Shown: positions 15,224-22,401 of the stretch, piece by piece
How the letters are laid out: the number at the start of each line of letters is the position of its first letter
How positions within the stretch are numbered: position 1 is the stretch's first letter
Assembly: GCA_021163705.1 (NCBI GenBank)
Contig: JAGGTO010000135.1
Location: forward strand, 1 to 31,895
Source of the DNA: Thermoplasmata archaeon
Lineage (GTDB): Archaea; Thermoplasmatota; Thermoplasmata; Thermoplasmatales; Aciduliprofundaceae
Length of the DNA stretch: 31,895 nt
Reading direction: 5' to 3'
Translations under genes and position numbers: made by a program
The notes under the pieces: model-generated
Databases searched by the model: none
What the model saw: the letters and a program-made list of their open reading frames with translations, nothing else
What the model was told of the DNA's origin: nothing

Positions 15224-15958
15224 TTACACCCCCATGTGGATGACATCCTCTATACTTCGCAGAAGATAAATGGGTGAAAGAGCTGCAAGATAACTGGTGC
15301 GGGGATTATCAGGCGATGGCTTGTTAACAACCCTTATTGTGGCCTTACCAAATTCGCCCTCCACAATTATTTCATGGATATTCTCCCTTGCAGTGGGGTC
15401 TGCATAAATTTCAACATCTATGTCCATATCACTCACTATGGAAAGGAGTACAGCAACATTCACGCTCTTTGGAAATTTTCTTATCGCTTCACTTGCCATT
15501 CCCCTGAACACCAGGGTTTTCTCTGAAACCTCGTAGCCCAGTGTTTTTGCATTTTTGGTGGTTTTAAGTGTAACCCTGTGAAGACCTGCAATTCTTGCAG
15601 TCTTTATTATATCTATTCCACCGATGGCCCCGGATGGAAGATATATGTTCACCCCCCTATCCCTTGCAAGAGAGAAGAGTCTCTCTCTAAACTCCCTATC
15701 AACAAGACCACCTATGCTCATTATTATCATACTCTTCTCTGCTGCAATTATATCCATGGCATAATCCTTCACAGCCTGAGGTGAAGCAGCCTCTATTATG
15801 AAATCTGATTCCTCTATGAGTTCATTTATATCATTGCATATATTCCCGTTCATATCCTGGCATCTCTCAGGGTATATATCGTAAACTGCAGATATATTAA
15901 ATCCCCATTTCTTTATCTGATGCGCTATATTTCCACAGCCTATTATTCCTATTCTCAT
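15224..15958 (-). CDS. nadX: L-aspartate dehydrogenase (iminoaspartate-forming)
   Basis: NAD(P)-dependent enzyme that oxidises aspartate to iminoaspartate; it replaces the oxygen-using oxidase NadB, fitting an anaerobe. It has 244 residues. The Rossmann start is IGIIGCGNIAHQI (G7-x-G9), followed by DFIIEAASPQAVKDYA, PSGAIGGIDIIKTA and the active-site region YADPTARENIHEIIVEGEFG, which supplies the conserved His. First gene of the nad operon; AGGTGAT (15963-15969) is the ribosome binding site and a palindrome lies just upstream of it. Confidence 0.93.
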   Translation of the reverse strand: MRIGIIGCGNIAHQIKKWGFNISAVYDIYPERCQDMNGNICNDINELIEESDFIIEAASPQAVKDYAMDIIAAEKSMIIMSIGGLVDREFRERLFSLARDRGVNIYLPSGAIGGIDIIKTARIAGLHRVTLKTTKNAKTLGYEVSEKTLVFRGMASEAIRKFPKSVNVAVLLSIVSDMDIDVEIYADPTARENIHEIIVEGEFGKATIRVVNKPSPDNPRTSYLAALSPIYLLRSIEDVIHMGV

Positions 15959-15969
15959 TTCAAATCACC

Positions 15970-15983
15970 TGAACATGTGTTCA
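15970..15983. promoter_or_regulatory. operator-like palindrome TGAACA-n2-TGTTCA before nadX
   Basis: Perfect 6-2-6 inverted repeat, located about 25 nt downstream of the minus-strand TATA-like TTATAA (16005-16010). It therefore covers the predicted first transcribed bases and abuts the nadX ribosome binding site. This is where an NAD-responsive repressor could block initiation. The regulator is unknown. Confidence 0.45.
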
Positions 15984-16004
15984 ATAGGTGAATGGAGAAT
16001 GCTG

Positions 16005-16010
16005 TTATAA
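16005..16010 (-). promoter_or_regulatory. TATA box of the nad operon
   Basis: GATTATAAC on the minus strand, about 50 nt before the nadX ATG, predicts a transcription start near 15982 and a leader of about 25 nt. Confidence 0.45.
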
Positions 16011-16068
16011 TCTTTTCCACCAAATAATTGAATCTCTCTCCATTCTACTGAGGAAAATTGGGAAAAAG

Positions 16069-16080
16069 TATATATAAAAA
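16069..16080 (+). promoter_or_regulatory. TATA box of the surface-protein gene
   Basis: TATATATAAAAA is a strong TATA box 32 nt before the ATG at 16108. It is divergent from the nad promoter about 60 nt away. Confidence 0.6.
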
Positions 16081-16107
16081 AGATGGTTTGGATGGCATGG
16101 TGAATAT

Positions 16108-16818
16108 ATGCGAGGAGCTTTATGGATATTATCGTTCCTGATACTGTTTTTATTTGTATCAGGGGCAGCGAGCGCAGCAACAATTCAATTTACTGCCAAG
16201 GATCCTGCAGATGTCACAAATCCGGACTTTGATATAGTGAAATTTGGAGCAAGTGATCATGGAAATATCGTGGATTTCTGGCTGGAGGTTAGAGGCAAGA
16301 TCAACAATCACCCAGACACTGACTATCTCAATGGATATGAAATCTCCATTGAAGGAATAGAGATGGTAGCTGTGTGGTTCAATGTTGATGGAAATACCCA
16401 GGAAATAGTGTATATGAGCAGCGAAGATGGTGGCATGTCAACGCTATCTCCAGGACAATACGAGATCTCGGGAGGTAAACTCACATTCCACATTGATAAG
16501 GTGCTTCTTCAGAACATAGGAGATGAGTATGTGGTGAATGTTTATACGGGCCACTTGCAATCTTCTACTCTGACTACCAGTTTCAGCACAGATGAGGCAG
16601 TATACCATCACTATGCCTCCGGCGGTAGCTCAGGAGGGTCTGAAGAAGAAGGCTCGAGCTCTTCAGGTGGAGGATTTCCTCTATGGACTGCAGGAATTGC
16701 CGTGGTAATAATAATTGTCGTGGTACTATTTGTAGTCTATTTTGTGATGAAGAGAAACAGAGTGCAGTACCCACCACAGCAACCACCTATGCCGCCAGAG
16801 CCACCTGAAATGCAGTAA
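16108..16818 (+). CDS. secreted, C-terminally membrane-anchored surface protein of unknown function
   Basis: 236 residues with four visible parts: a signal peptide (1-23, cleavage likely after SGAASA); an extracellular beta-rich domain of about 140 residues; a Ser/Gly/Glu linker (about 170-192); and one strongly hydrophobic helix (about 194-217) followed by a basic stop-transfer KRN and a proline-rich cytoplasmic tail (YPPQQPPMPPEPPEMQ). The layout is a type I membrane protein displaying a domain outside the cell, as in S-layer-associated or binding proteins of cell-wall-less archaea. No catalytic motif is seen and no family recognised. Confidence 0.75.
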   Translation: MRGALWILSFLILFLFVSGAASAATIQFTAKDPADVTNPDFDIVKFGASDHGNIVDFWLEVRGKINNHPDTDYLNGYEISIEGIEMVAVWFNVDGNTQEIVYMSSEDGGMSTLSPGQYEISGGKLTFHIDKVLLQNIGDEYVVNVYTGHLQSSTLTTSFSTDEAVYHHYASGGSSGGSEEEGSSSSGGGFPLWTAGIAVVIIIVVVLFVVYFVMKRNRVQYPPQQPPMPPEPPEMQ

Positions 16819-16855
16819 ACCTTTTAATCCATCTTTTCTTTATTTATTTTAAGTT

Positions 16856-17833
16856 ATGAAAGAGAAAATTCTTCAAGTTGTGGAGAAATCGGGAAAGTCC
16901 GGGGTGCTGCAATGCGATTTGACCAGGATTTATGGGTTCAGCAAGAGCACGGTATCCACCGTTTTGAAGGAGCTGGAAGCCTCAGGAGAGATTGTTAGGA
17001 GAAGAGTGGCGGGAAAATCTTACAGAATATGGAGTATTATGAATTCCCCATTTTCAGTAAAGGGCGTTCTCAGGGTGGGAATACTTAAGGCTATAGAGTA
17101 TCCATCCATCCTCCTCACTAGAGAGATTTGCAAAAATATAAGGATTCATATCAAAATTTACAATAGTGCATTTTCCCTCACAAAAGATCTGGCAGAGGGT
17201 TATCTGGATGCTGGTTGCTCACCGCTAATCACCCAGACACTCTTTGCCCTGGTTTACAGGACGATAAGAATAAACGCAGGATGTGGCTACAATGGTGGGG
17301 GAATAATCTTCAGGCGTAATGCAAAAATATTTGGAAGCAGTGAACTATCCTCAATGGAATACAATCTTCGCAGATATATGGAGAGAGAGAATATTGATGG
17401 GGAGATAAGATACTTCTCATCACCTCAAAAAATGATGAGGGCCTTAAGCACAGGGGATGTGGATGCCATTGCCATCTGGGAGCCCTATCTCACAAAATTA
17501 TCAAAGAAATATAGAAGCATGAGATTTGAGGATGTTTTTGGGGATTATCCCTGCTGCACCCTTGCATCCAATAAAAGGGTTGGGGATACAAACGAATTCA
17601 GAGTGTTTATGGACTGCTATAAAAGCTCATTTGGGGAAATAGAAAATAGGAGGGAGGAGCTCATAGAGATGGAAGCGATGATGTTCCGATTACCCAAAAG
17701 GGATGTTCGAGAAGCCTTTAATGGATTCAAATATTCATATAAGCTATCCTTGGAGGATGCCCTCTCCCTACTCCAGGAATTTGGTTTGCATCTTGGAAAC
17801 GAGATCACCAAAGAGATTTTTCACCTTCTCTAG
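16856..17833 (+). CDS. winged-helix regulator fused to a periplasmic-binding-protein-like domain
   Basis: 325 residues. Residues 1-60 form a winged helix (SGVLQCDLTRIYGFSKSTVSTVLKELEASG, then a basic wing RRRVAGKSYRIW). Residues about 70-325 look like a solute-binding fold of the SsuA/NMT1 type: VLRVGILKAIEYPSILL, AEGYLDAGCSPLITQT, MMRALSTGDVDAIAIWEPYL. There is no signal peptide, so the binding domain is inside the cell and probably senses a small molecule, much as LysR regulators do in bacteria. A CTTTTAAT TATA-like element (16820-16827) lies about 30 nt before the ATG, consistent with a leaderless transcript. The ligand is unknown. The stop is shared (CTAG) with the convergent Lrp-like gene. 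Confidence 0.75.
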   Translation: MKEKILQVVEKSGKSGVLQCDLTRIYGFSKSTVSTVLKELEASGEIVRRRVAGKSYRIWSIMNSPFSVKGVLRVGILKAIEYPSILLTREICKNIRIHIKIYNSAFSLTKDLAEGYLDAGCSPLITQTLFALVYRTIRINAGCGYNGGGIIFRRNAKIFGSSELSSMEYNLRRYMERENIDGEIRYFSSPQKMMRALSTGDVDAIAIWEPYLTKLSKKYRSMRFEDVFGDYPCCTLASNKRVGDTNEFRVFMDCYKSSFGEIENRREELIEMEAMMFRLPKRDVREAFNGFKYSYKLSLEDALSLLQEFGLHLGNEITKEIFHLL

Positions 17834-18729
17834 GATTCATATTTATATCTCACATAATCGATGTAGTGCGGGTAAAATCTCTCCTCCACTATTATTTCGT
17901 AGTAGATCTTTTTCATCTCTGGAAAATTCCATATTCTCTCAATAGTATCATCTATCTGCTTCACAGTTTTAGCGTAGAAGACTCCGTATATCATCTTGGG
18001 CTTCTCAAATATGGATGTTCTCCACAGATTCTCAATTTTCTTTATCTTCCCCTCCACATTGAGATTTTCCACCTCCATAAAGAGAGAGAACCAGAAAAGA
18101 TCCCTGGTCAGAGGTCTATTCACTATGGGATAGACCTTGCATATTTCGTTTTCCATAAGCCTTTTCCATCTCTTCGAAAGAGTTTTGGTAGAAACCCCAA
18201 GCTTTTTGGAGAGCTCTGTGAACGGTATCCTTCCATCTTCACTTAACTCCTTTATTATCTTCCAATCCATCTTTGCTATCATGGCATTATCCTTTTTGTA
18301 ATAATAATAGAGATCGAGACGATATGCAGATGTTAGCTCCTTCAGTAATGTGAGCTTCTCTTCAAGCTCCATCTCATCCCGATACCAGAAATCACCGTAG
18401 TATCTTCCGCCAAGGCATGCAACAAAATGCATCACTCCTTTTATTTTCTCCACAGCCTTCCATACTTCACTTCTCCTCTTTCTAGCCCTGATGGATACCG
18501 TTGCAGCCTTCATTACCCTTGCAGGGTTGAGAAGAATTGAGAATCCCAGAAGCTCACCCCTCTTTTTCATAGCCATGAGCCTTTTATTGACTCCTGCATT
18601 GGATAATCCAACTCTATTGGCTATAGAATATATTGGCATTCTTCCATCTTCCCATAGCAGCTTGAGAATTTGAACATCTACTTCATCCATAAAATACCTA
18701 ATATCTTCACAATACTTTAATTTTCTCAT
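17830..18729 (-). CDS. Lrp/AsnC-like transcription regulator with two HTH domains
   Basis: About 299 residues made of two similar halves. Each has an AsnC-type HTH (first: VDVQILKLLWEDGRMPIYS then RVGLSNAGVNKRLMAM; second: MDWKIIKELSEDGRIPFTELSKKLGVSTKTLSKRWKRLM), followed by a ligand/oligomerisation-like alpha/beta domain. Such tandem Lrp-like proteins occur in archaea. The frame runs up to 18900, but the extra part is hydrophobic and covers the promoter; ATG 18729 follows a TATA-like ATATATGG (minus strand, about 18787-18795). ATG 18690 (MDEVDVQIL) is an alternative. It is divergent from a micro-gene. Regulated genes and effector are unknown. Confidence 0.8.
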   Translation of the reverse strand: MRKLKYCEDIRYFMDEVDVQILKLLWEDGRMPIYSIANRVGLSNAGVNKRLMAMKKRGELLGFSILLNPARVMKAATVSIRARKRRSEVWKAVEKIKGVMHFVACLGGRYYGDFWYRDEMELEEKLTLLKELTSAYRLDLYYYYKKDNAMIAKMDWKIIKELSEDGRIPFTELSKKLGVSTKTLSKRWKRLMENEICKVYPIVNRPLTRDLFWFSLFMEVENLNVEGKIKKIENLWRTSIFEKPKMIYGVFYAKTVKQIDDTIERIWNFPEMKKIYYEIIVEERFYPHYIDYVRYKYES

Positions 18730-18805
18730 TTTGAAACCTTCAGTTGCAATTGAAAAACATTTTGAATTTTTCTTTCCAATTTTTTTCCATATATTGAACA
18801 AGAGC

Positions 18806-18813
18806 TTATATAG
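18806..18813 (+). promoter_or_regulatory. TATA box of the micro-gene
   Basis: TTATATAG, about 38 nt upstream of a full Shine-Dalgarno sequence; predicted start of transcription near 18835. Confidence 0.55.
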
Positions 18814-18857
18814 TTGGTGTAAATAAAGGAAAATAGGAAGAAAGGAGGTGATGAAAA

Positions 18858-18923
18858 ATGATGATTGAGATAATGCTTCAATACGGAAAGATAAAGGCAA
18901 AAGAGTATCAGAATAAGAAATAA
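18858..18923 (+). CDS. 21-residue micro-protein with a strong ribosome binding site
   Basis: A 22-codon frame (MMIEIMLQYGKIKAKEYQNK plus a last Lys) that is too short for usual gene finding. Support comes from its signals: TATA box at 18806-18813, AAAGGAGGTG (18841-18850) 7 nt before the ATG, and a terminator-like inverted repeat right at its stop codon. The peptide is basic, amphipathic at its start and has no Cys. It lies between the divergent Lrp-like regulator and nth. It could be a small regulator or partner, or the frame could be a leader or sRNA with an incidental ORF. Confidence 0.5.
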   Translation: MMIEIMLQYGKIKAKEYQNKK

Positions 18924-18946
18924 AGATACCTTACCCCTCTTTATTT
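18918..18946. terminator. bidirectional terminator-like inverted repeat
   Basis: AAATAAAGA (18918-18926) and TCTTTATTT (18938-18946) are perfect 9-base inverted repeats around an 11-base loop. T-rich ends lie on both strands. It overlaps the stop codons of both the micro-gene and nth, so it may end both transcripts. Confidence 0.5.
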
Positions 18947-19582
18947 ATCACGCTGACCTGCCACCCACCTTTTTTTATAATATTCGCAAAAATTCTTTAC
19001 AGGACATTTTTCACATCTTGGCTTCTGAGATCTGCATATGGTTCTTCCAAACATTACCAGAAGCTCATTGATCTCCTTCCAGTATTTTCTGGGAAGAACA
19101 TTCATAAGCTCCTCTTCCGTTTCCTGTGGAGTTCTTGTATGAACCCATCCAAGGCGATTGGATATTCGATGCACATGCGTATCCACAGCTATCGCATCTT
19201 TATTGAAGCATCTTGATAGTACAATATTGGCCGTTTTTCTGCCCACACCCGGTAACTTAAGAAGCTCCTCCATGCTATCAGGCACTTTGCCATTATACTT
19301 CTCATCAATTATTCTCGCAATTTCCTTTATCTTCGTTGCCTTCTGCCTGTAAAACCCTGCTGGATATATAAGCTGAGCGATCTCATCAACATCCCCATTT
19401 TTCAGTTCTCTAGCTGTGGGAAATCTTTTAAATAGTCTCTCTGCAACGGTGTATGTTACTTCATCCTTAGTTCTCTGGGAGATCACTGTGGCTATCAAAA
19501 CATGAAGGGGCTCACGGGATTGATAAGGATGCCTTGGCACCTTTTCACGGAGAATTTTCACAACTTCATCGATTTCCATCAT
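18941..19582 (-). CDS. nth: endonuclease III (DNA glycosylase/AP lyase)
   Basis: Base-excision repair enzyme that removes oxidised pyrimidines. It has 213 residues. The helix-hairpin-helix LPGVGRKTAN supplies the catalytic lysine K116, and D134 lies in VDTHVHR. The [4Fe-4S] cluster ligands are C183, C190, C193 and C199 in the classic C-x6-C-x2-C-x5-C spacing. The frame extends to TTG 19588, but ATG 19582 lies about 24 nt from a TTTATAAT TATA element (minus strand, about 19600-19608), consistent with its own leaderless transcript. Confidence 0.95.
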   Translation of the reverse strand: MMEIDEVVKILREKVPRHPYQSREPLHVLIATVISQRTKDEVTYTVAERLFKRFPTARELKNGDVDEIAQLIYPAGFYRQKATKIKEIARIIDEKYNGKVPDSMEELLKLPGVGRKTANIVLSRCFNKDAIAVDTHVHRISNRLGWVHTRTPQETEEELMNVLPRKYWKEINELLVMFGRTICRSQKPRCEKCPVKNFCEYYKKRWVAGQRDK

Positions 19583-19615
19583 GGGCAAATAGCAGGAGAT
19601 TATAAAAAATATGGC

Positions 19616-20188
19616 TCATCTCTTTTTCAGAATTCTTCTCTCTACCTCCTCAAATGGAGAAAATATAGAGCTCAGTTCTTCAAATCCCTCTCCCATTTCT
19701 TCTGGAGTATGGGCATCGCTACCAAAGGGTATACATATTCCCTCCCTTTTGATATCAGTATAGAATTTTCGAAGCGAAGATGCAAAGTGTGCTGAGTTGC
19801 ATTCCACACCAATATTGTTCTTTACCATAATAGGAAGAGAAGAGGCATCAATGCTCATACCATAAGCAAAGGGATGTGCTATCACCACATCTCTCAAGGA
19901 GCTTAAAAGCTCCGCATCCACCACCACATTGGAGAAATGAAGCAGATAAAAATCAAATCCTCCGGGATATCGGGATGGATGGTAGATTTCCAGACCAGCA
20001 TAGGCCCTTATATTGAGACTTTCAACAAAATCCCTGTAATCCCTCAACTCCTTTCTGCTAATCTTGGGATTGTAATGAATCACAAATCCTATTACCTCCA
20101 AATTATTCATCTTTGCAAAGTACTCGTATCTCTCCATCTCTCCTTCATCCCCGTGTATATTTATATGAACATGCATATCATACTTCAT
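19616..20188 (-). CDS. PHP-domain metal-dependent phosphoesterase-like protein
   Basis: 190 residues. PHP-family metal-ligand motifs are visible in order: YDMHVHINIHGD (D4, H6, H8), GLEIYHPS, IAHPFAYGM and FGSDAHTPEEMGEGFEE. PHP proteins include histidinol phosphatases, nucleases and polymerase-associated phosphoesterases, so the substrate is open. It overlaps the upstream nucleotidyltransferase gene by ATGA, and the two probably act together. It is not an obvious RNase P p30 (also PHP-like), which lacks this full metal set. Confidence 0.82.
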   Translation of the reverse strand: MKYDMHVHINIHGDEGEMERYEYFAKMNNLEVIGFVIHYNPKISRKELRDYRDFVESLNIRAYAGLEIYHPSRYPGGFDFYLLHFSNVVVDAELLSSLRDVVIAHPFAYGMSIDASSLPIMVKNNIGVECNSAHFASSLRKFYTDIKREGICIPFGSDAHTPEEMGEGFEELSSIFSPFEEVERRILKKR

Positions 20189-20901
20189 CTCTCTCTCACC
20201 ACTCTCCTTATAACCGGATCCCTATCCGCAAGGTTCTTTAAATACTCTTCCACACTTTTATTCTGGGGAACCTCCTCCTTTAAATACACTCCCGTTCTTC
20301 CTATTTTGTCCCTCCTGCTCAGTACGCGAACCCTTTCCATTACAGTTTCAATATCTATCCCCAGCATCTTTGCACATTCGTACTCTCTTCCAATAACACT
20401 CCATTCCATATGTCCATCTTCTGTTGGCTCTATGAAAAGCAACTTTTTATTTATTCCCCTCACCCTTCTTTTATCTTCCAAAGTGCTCTTACCTCCAAAA
20501 TCATAGAACTGCAACTCCCTCTCATTAAGTGGAGTGAGAGGAAATGTGATGGATACCACAGGATCTATCACATAAACAGCCTTTATCGCCGAATTCGGAG
20601 TTGCCTGCATTATAAGCCTCTTTTCATAATCCACATAGGACTCCACAAGATACGAGGGTATGTTCTCGAGAATCACTATGTCTATATCGCTCTTCTTCGT
20701 TATATCTCCTCTGGCAAGGGAGCCATGCACATATGCCCTAACAGGTAGTGCTCGAATTATTTTCCTCGCTCTCTCCCTCATCTCCTGTAGCATTTTCCAG
20801 TGGGATGAATCATAGGTGACACGATATCCATCCCGAAACTTCACTATTTTTTCTCTTACCACAGTTGAGCTATTAAACTTCAAATATTCATAGTTTGCCA
20901 T
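20185..20901 (-). CDS. nucleotidyltransferase-fold protein (Pol beta superfamily)
   Basis: 238 residues. The catalytic core is VHGSLARGDITKKSDIDIVI, the GS-x10-12-DxD motif of the Pol beta/MNT nucleotidyltransferase superfamily. It is preceded by an N-terminal helix-rich part and followed by about 150 residues of archaeal-specific sequence. The frame extends to 20937, but ATG 20901 lies about 24 nt from the TATTTAA element at 20921-20927 and is preferred. It is co-transcribed with the PHP gene. Possible roles are RNA or protein nucleotidylation; the substrate is unknown. No HEPN partner is adjacent, so it is not a MNT-HEPN toxin-antitoxin pair. Confidence 0.8.
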   Translation of the reverse strand: MANYEYLKFNSSTVVREKIVKFRDGYRVTYDSSHWKMLQEMRERARKIIRALPVRAYVHGSLARGDITKKSDIDIVILENIPSYLVESYVDYEKRLIMQATPNSAIKAVYVIDPVVSITFPLTPLNERELQFYDFGGKSTLEDKRRVRGINKKLLFIEPTEDGHMEWSVIGREYECAKMLGIDIETVMERVRVLSRRDKIGRTGVYLKEEVPQNKSVEEYLKNLADRDPVIRRVVRER

Positions 20902-20919
20902 CTGGTTGAAAGGAAAATG

Positions 20920-20928
20920 ATTAAATAG
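20920..20928. promoter_or_regulatory. TATA element apparently shared by two divergent genes
   Basis: ATTAAATAG reads as TATTTAAT on the other strand. It lies about 24-25 nt from ATG 20949 on the plus strand and about 24 nt from ATG 20901 on the minus strand. Both are the spacing of leaderless archaeal promoters. Confidence 0.5.
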
Positions 20929-20948
20929 ATGCGACATGATGCTAAATT

Positions 20949-21164
20949 ATGAGCGAAGCAGAAGAGATAAGAGATAAGAACTATGAATTCTACATCAACG
21001 CAGATTTGAGTGAATACGCAGGAAAGTGGATCGCAATAGTGGATGAAAAGGTTGTGGCGAGCGGAGATGATCCTGAAGATGTATATATGAGAGCTGAAAA
21101 GTTAGCGAGGGGGAGCGACATATCCCTCGCCTATGTGCCTCTAGATGAGCTTATGATTCTTTGA
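20949..21164 (+). CDS. DUF5678-like small protein
   Basis: 71 residues. The pattern EYAGKWIAIVDEKVVASGDDPEDVYMRAEKL and a closing YVPLDELMIL matches the small archaeal and bacterial DUF5678 proteins, which often sit beside retropepsin-like genes, as here. Function is unknown. Leaderless start at ATG 20949 (see the shared TATA element). Confidence 0.75.
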   Translation: MSEAEEIRDKNYEFYINADLSEYAGKWIAIVDEKVVASGDDPEDVYMRAEKLARGSDISLAYVPLDELMIL

Positions 21165-21182
21165 AAAGGGGGAGGATAAAAG

Positions 21183-21596
21183 ATGAAAATTATTTACCGT
21201 TATAAGGAGATGCCATCAAAGATAACAGGCACTATAAAAAGGCCTATTGCAAGGATTCAAATGTGGTCTTCCAAACTTAACAGATGGATAAATGTTGAAG
21301 GTTTTCTTGATTCAGGTGCCGATATAACACTAATACCTTTTGGACTTGGCAGGATGCTCGGATTCAAAATAGATGAGGATAATGTAAAGGTACTTGGCGG
21401 AGTGGGGGAGGGACGATTATCGGTATGCATTGTGGAAGGGAAAATCCGAATTGGAGCGATGGAGTTCAATGCCAGAATTGGCTGGGCTTTTGATAACAAA
21501 GTACCAACACTTATTGGCAGACTTGACATATTTGACAAATTCAACATTACATTCAAAGAAAAAGAGGGAAAAATAATATTTGAGCCTGTAGAGTAA
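21183..21596 (+). CDS. retropepsin-like aspartyl protease
   Basis: 137 residues, close to a single retroviral-protease unit. The active-site motif FLDSGADITLIP has D43 as the likely catalytic aspartate, with the following hydrophobic flap region (VLGGVGEG) and the second psi-loop-like PTLIGRLDIFDKFNI. Such proteins act as homodimers, with one Asp per subunit. AAAAGGGGGAGGAT lies before the ATG, 18 nt after DUF5678, so the pair is an operon. Substrate unknown. A catalytically silent fold is possible but the motif is intact. Confidence 0.85.
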   Translation: MKIIYRYKEMPSKITGTIKRPIARIQMWSSKLNRWINVEGFLDSGADITLIPFGLGRMLGFKIDEDNVKVLGGVGEGRLSVCIVEGKIRIGAMEFNARIGWAFDNKVPTLIGRLDIFDKFNITFKEKEGKIIFEPVE

Positions 21597-21693
21597 GAAA
21601 AATAGAGATTATTCTCTCTTCCTCAGCACTGCGAGAAGAGAAAGCAAGAGTTATCTGGAAAAATTTTTTATTCTATATTCCATAGGGTTAAAG

Positions 21694-22401
21694 ATGAGAA
21701 AAAGGAGATACGATGAGATTAGAGAGGTGAAAATAATCCCCAACTTTCAGAAAAAACCCTATGGCTCCGCACTGATATACCAGGGAGAGACTGTTGTTCT
21801 ATGCTCAGCCCAGGTAATTGAGAGTGTGCCTGAGTGGCTCAAGGGCCAGAATTCCGGATGGTTAACTGCAGAATACTCCATGCTTCCAGGCTCCACGGAA
21901 ACAAGGGTATCCCGGGAGAGGGGACATGTCAATGGAAGGAGCAAGGAAATCGAAAGAATTATTGGAAGAAGCCTGAGGGCCTGTATAGATCTTAAAAAAT
22001 TGGGAGAGAGAACAATCTGGATCGATTGCGATGTTCTTCAGGCTGATGGTGGGACGAGAACCGCCAGCATAACTGCGGGCTTTGTTGCCCTATCTCTGGC
22101 GATTAAGAGATTGCTAAAGGAGGGAAAGTTGAGTGAAAATCCCATAAGGTTCAATGTGGCTGCAATTAGTGTGGGTATAGTTGATGGAAAACCTTTCCTA
22201 GATTTATCCTACGAGGAGGATTCTAAGGCGGAGGTGGATATGAATGTAGTCATGACCTCCGATTCAAGATATGTGGAAATCCAGGGCACCTCTGAAAAAA
22301 CTCCTCTCACTAAAGAAAATCTTGATATTCTTCTCAAGCTCGCTGAGAAAGGAATAAAGGAGCTTATTGAAATACAAAACGGGGTTTTAGAAAATGTGTA
22401 G
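21694..22401 (+). CDS. rph: RNase PH (bacterial-type tRNA 3' exoribonuclease)
   Basis: Phosphorolytic exonuclease that trims tRNA 3' ends. It has 235 residues. The blocks VPEWLKGQNSGWLTAEYSMLPGST, GRSKEIERIIGRSLRACIDL, LGERTIWIDCDVLQADGGTR and TASITAGFVALSLAI are those of bacterial Rph, clearly unlike archaeal exosome Rrp41. The TATA-like TTTTTTATTC (21663-21672) is about 25 nt from the ATG, giving a leaderless start. It overlaps the amidotransferase gene by 8 nt. Bacterial-type Rph is unusual in archaea and may have been acquired. Confidence 0.93.
   Translation: MRKRRYDEIREVKIIPNFQKKPYGSALIYQGETVVLCSAQVIESVPEWLKGQNSGWLTAEYSMLPGSTETRVSRERGHVNGRSKEIERIIGRSLRACIDLKKLGERTIWIDCDVLQADGGTRTASITAGFVALSLAIKRLLKEGKLSENPIRFNVAAISVGIVDGKPFLDLSYEEDSKAEVDMNVVMTSDSRYVEIQGTSEKTPLTKENLDILLKLAEKGIKELIEIQNGVLENV

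Noticed and set aside
18730..18900. N-terminal extension of the Lrp-like regulator
   Set aside because: It covers the divergent promoters and micro-gene; family homology starts after ATG 18729.
20185..20901. MNT antitoxin of a HEPN-MNT pair
   Set aside because: The protein is larger than minimal MNT proteins and has no adjacent HEPN gene.
21614..21642. TCTCTTC/GAAGAGA inverted repeat between the retropepsin gene and rph
   Set aside because: Short stem with a 13-nt loop and no following T run; not convincing as terminator.
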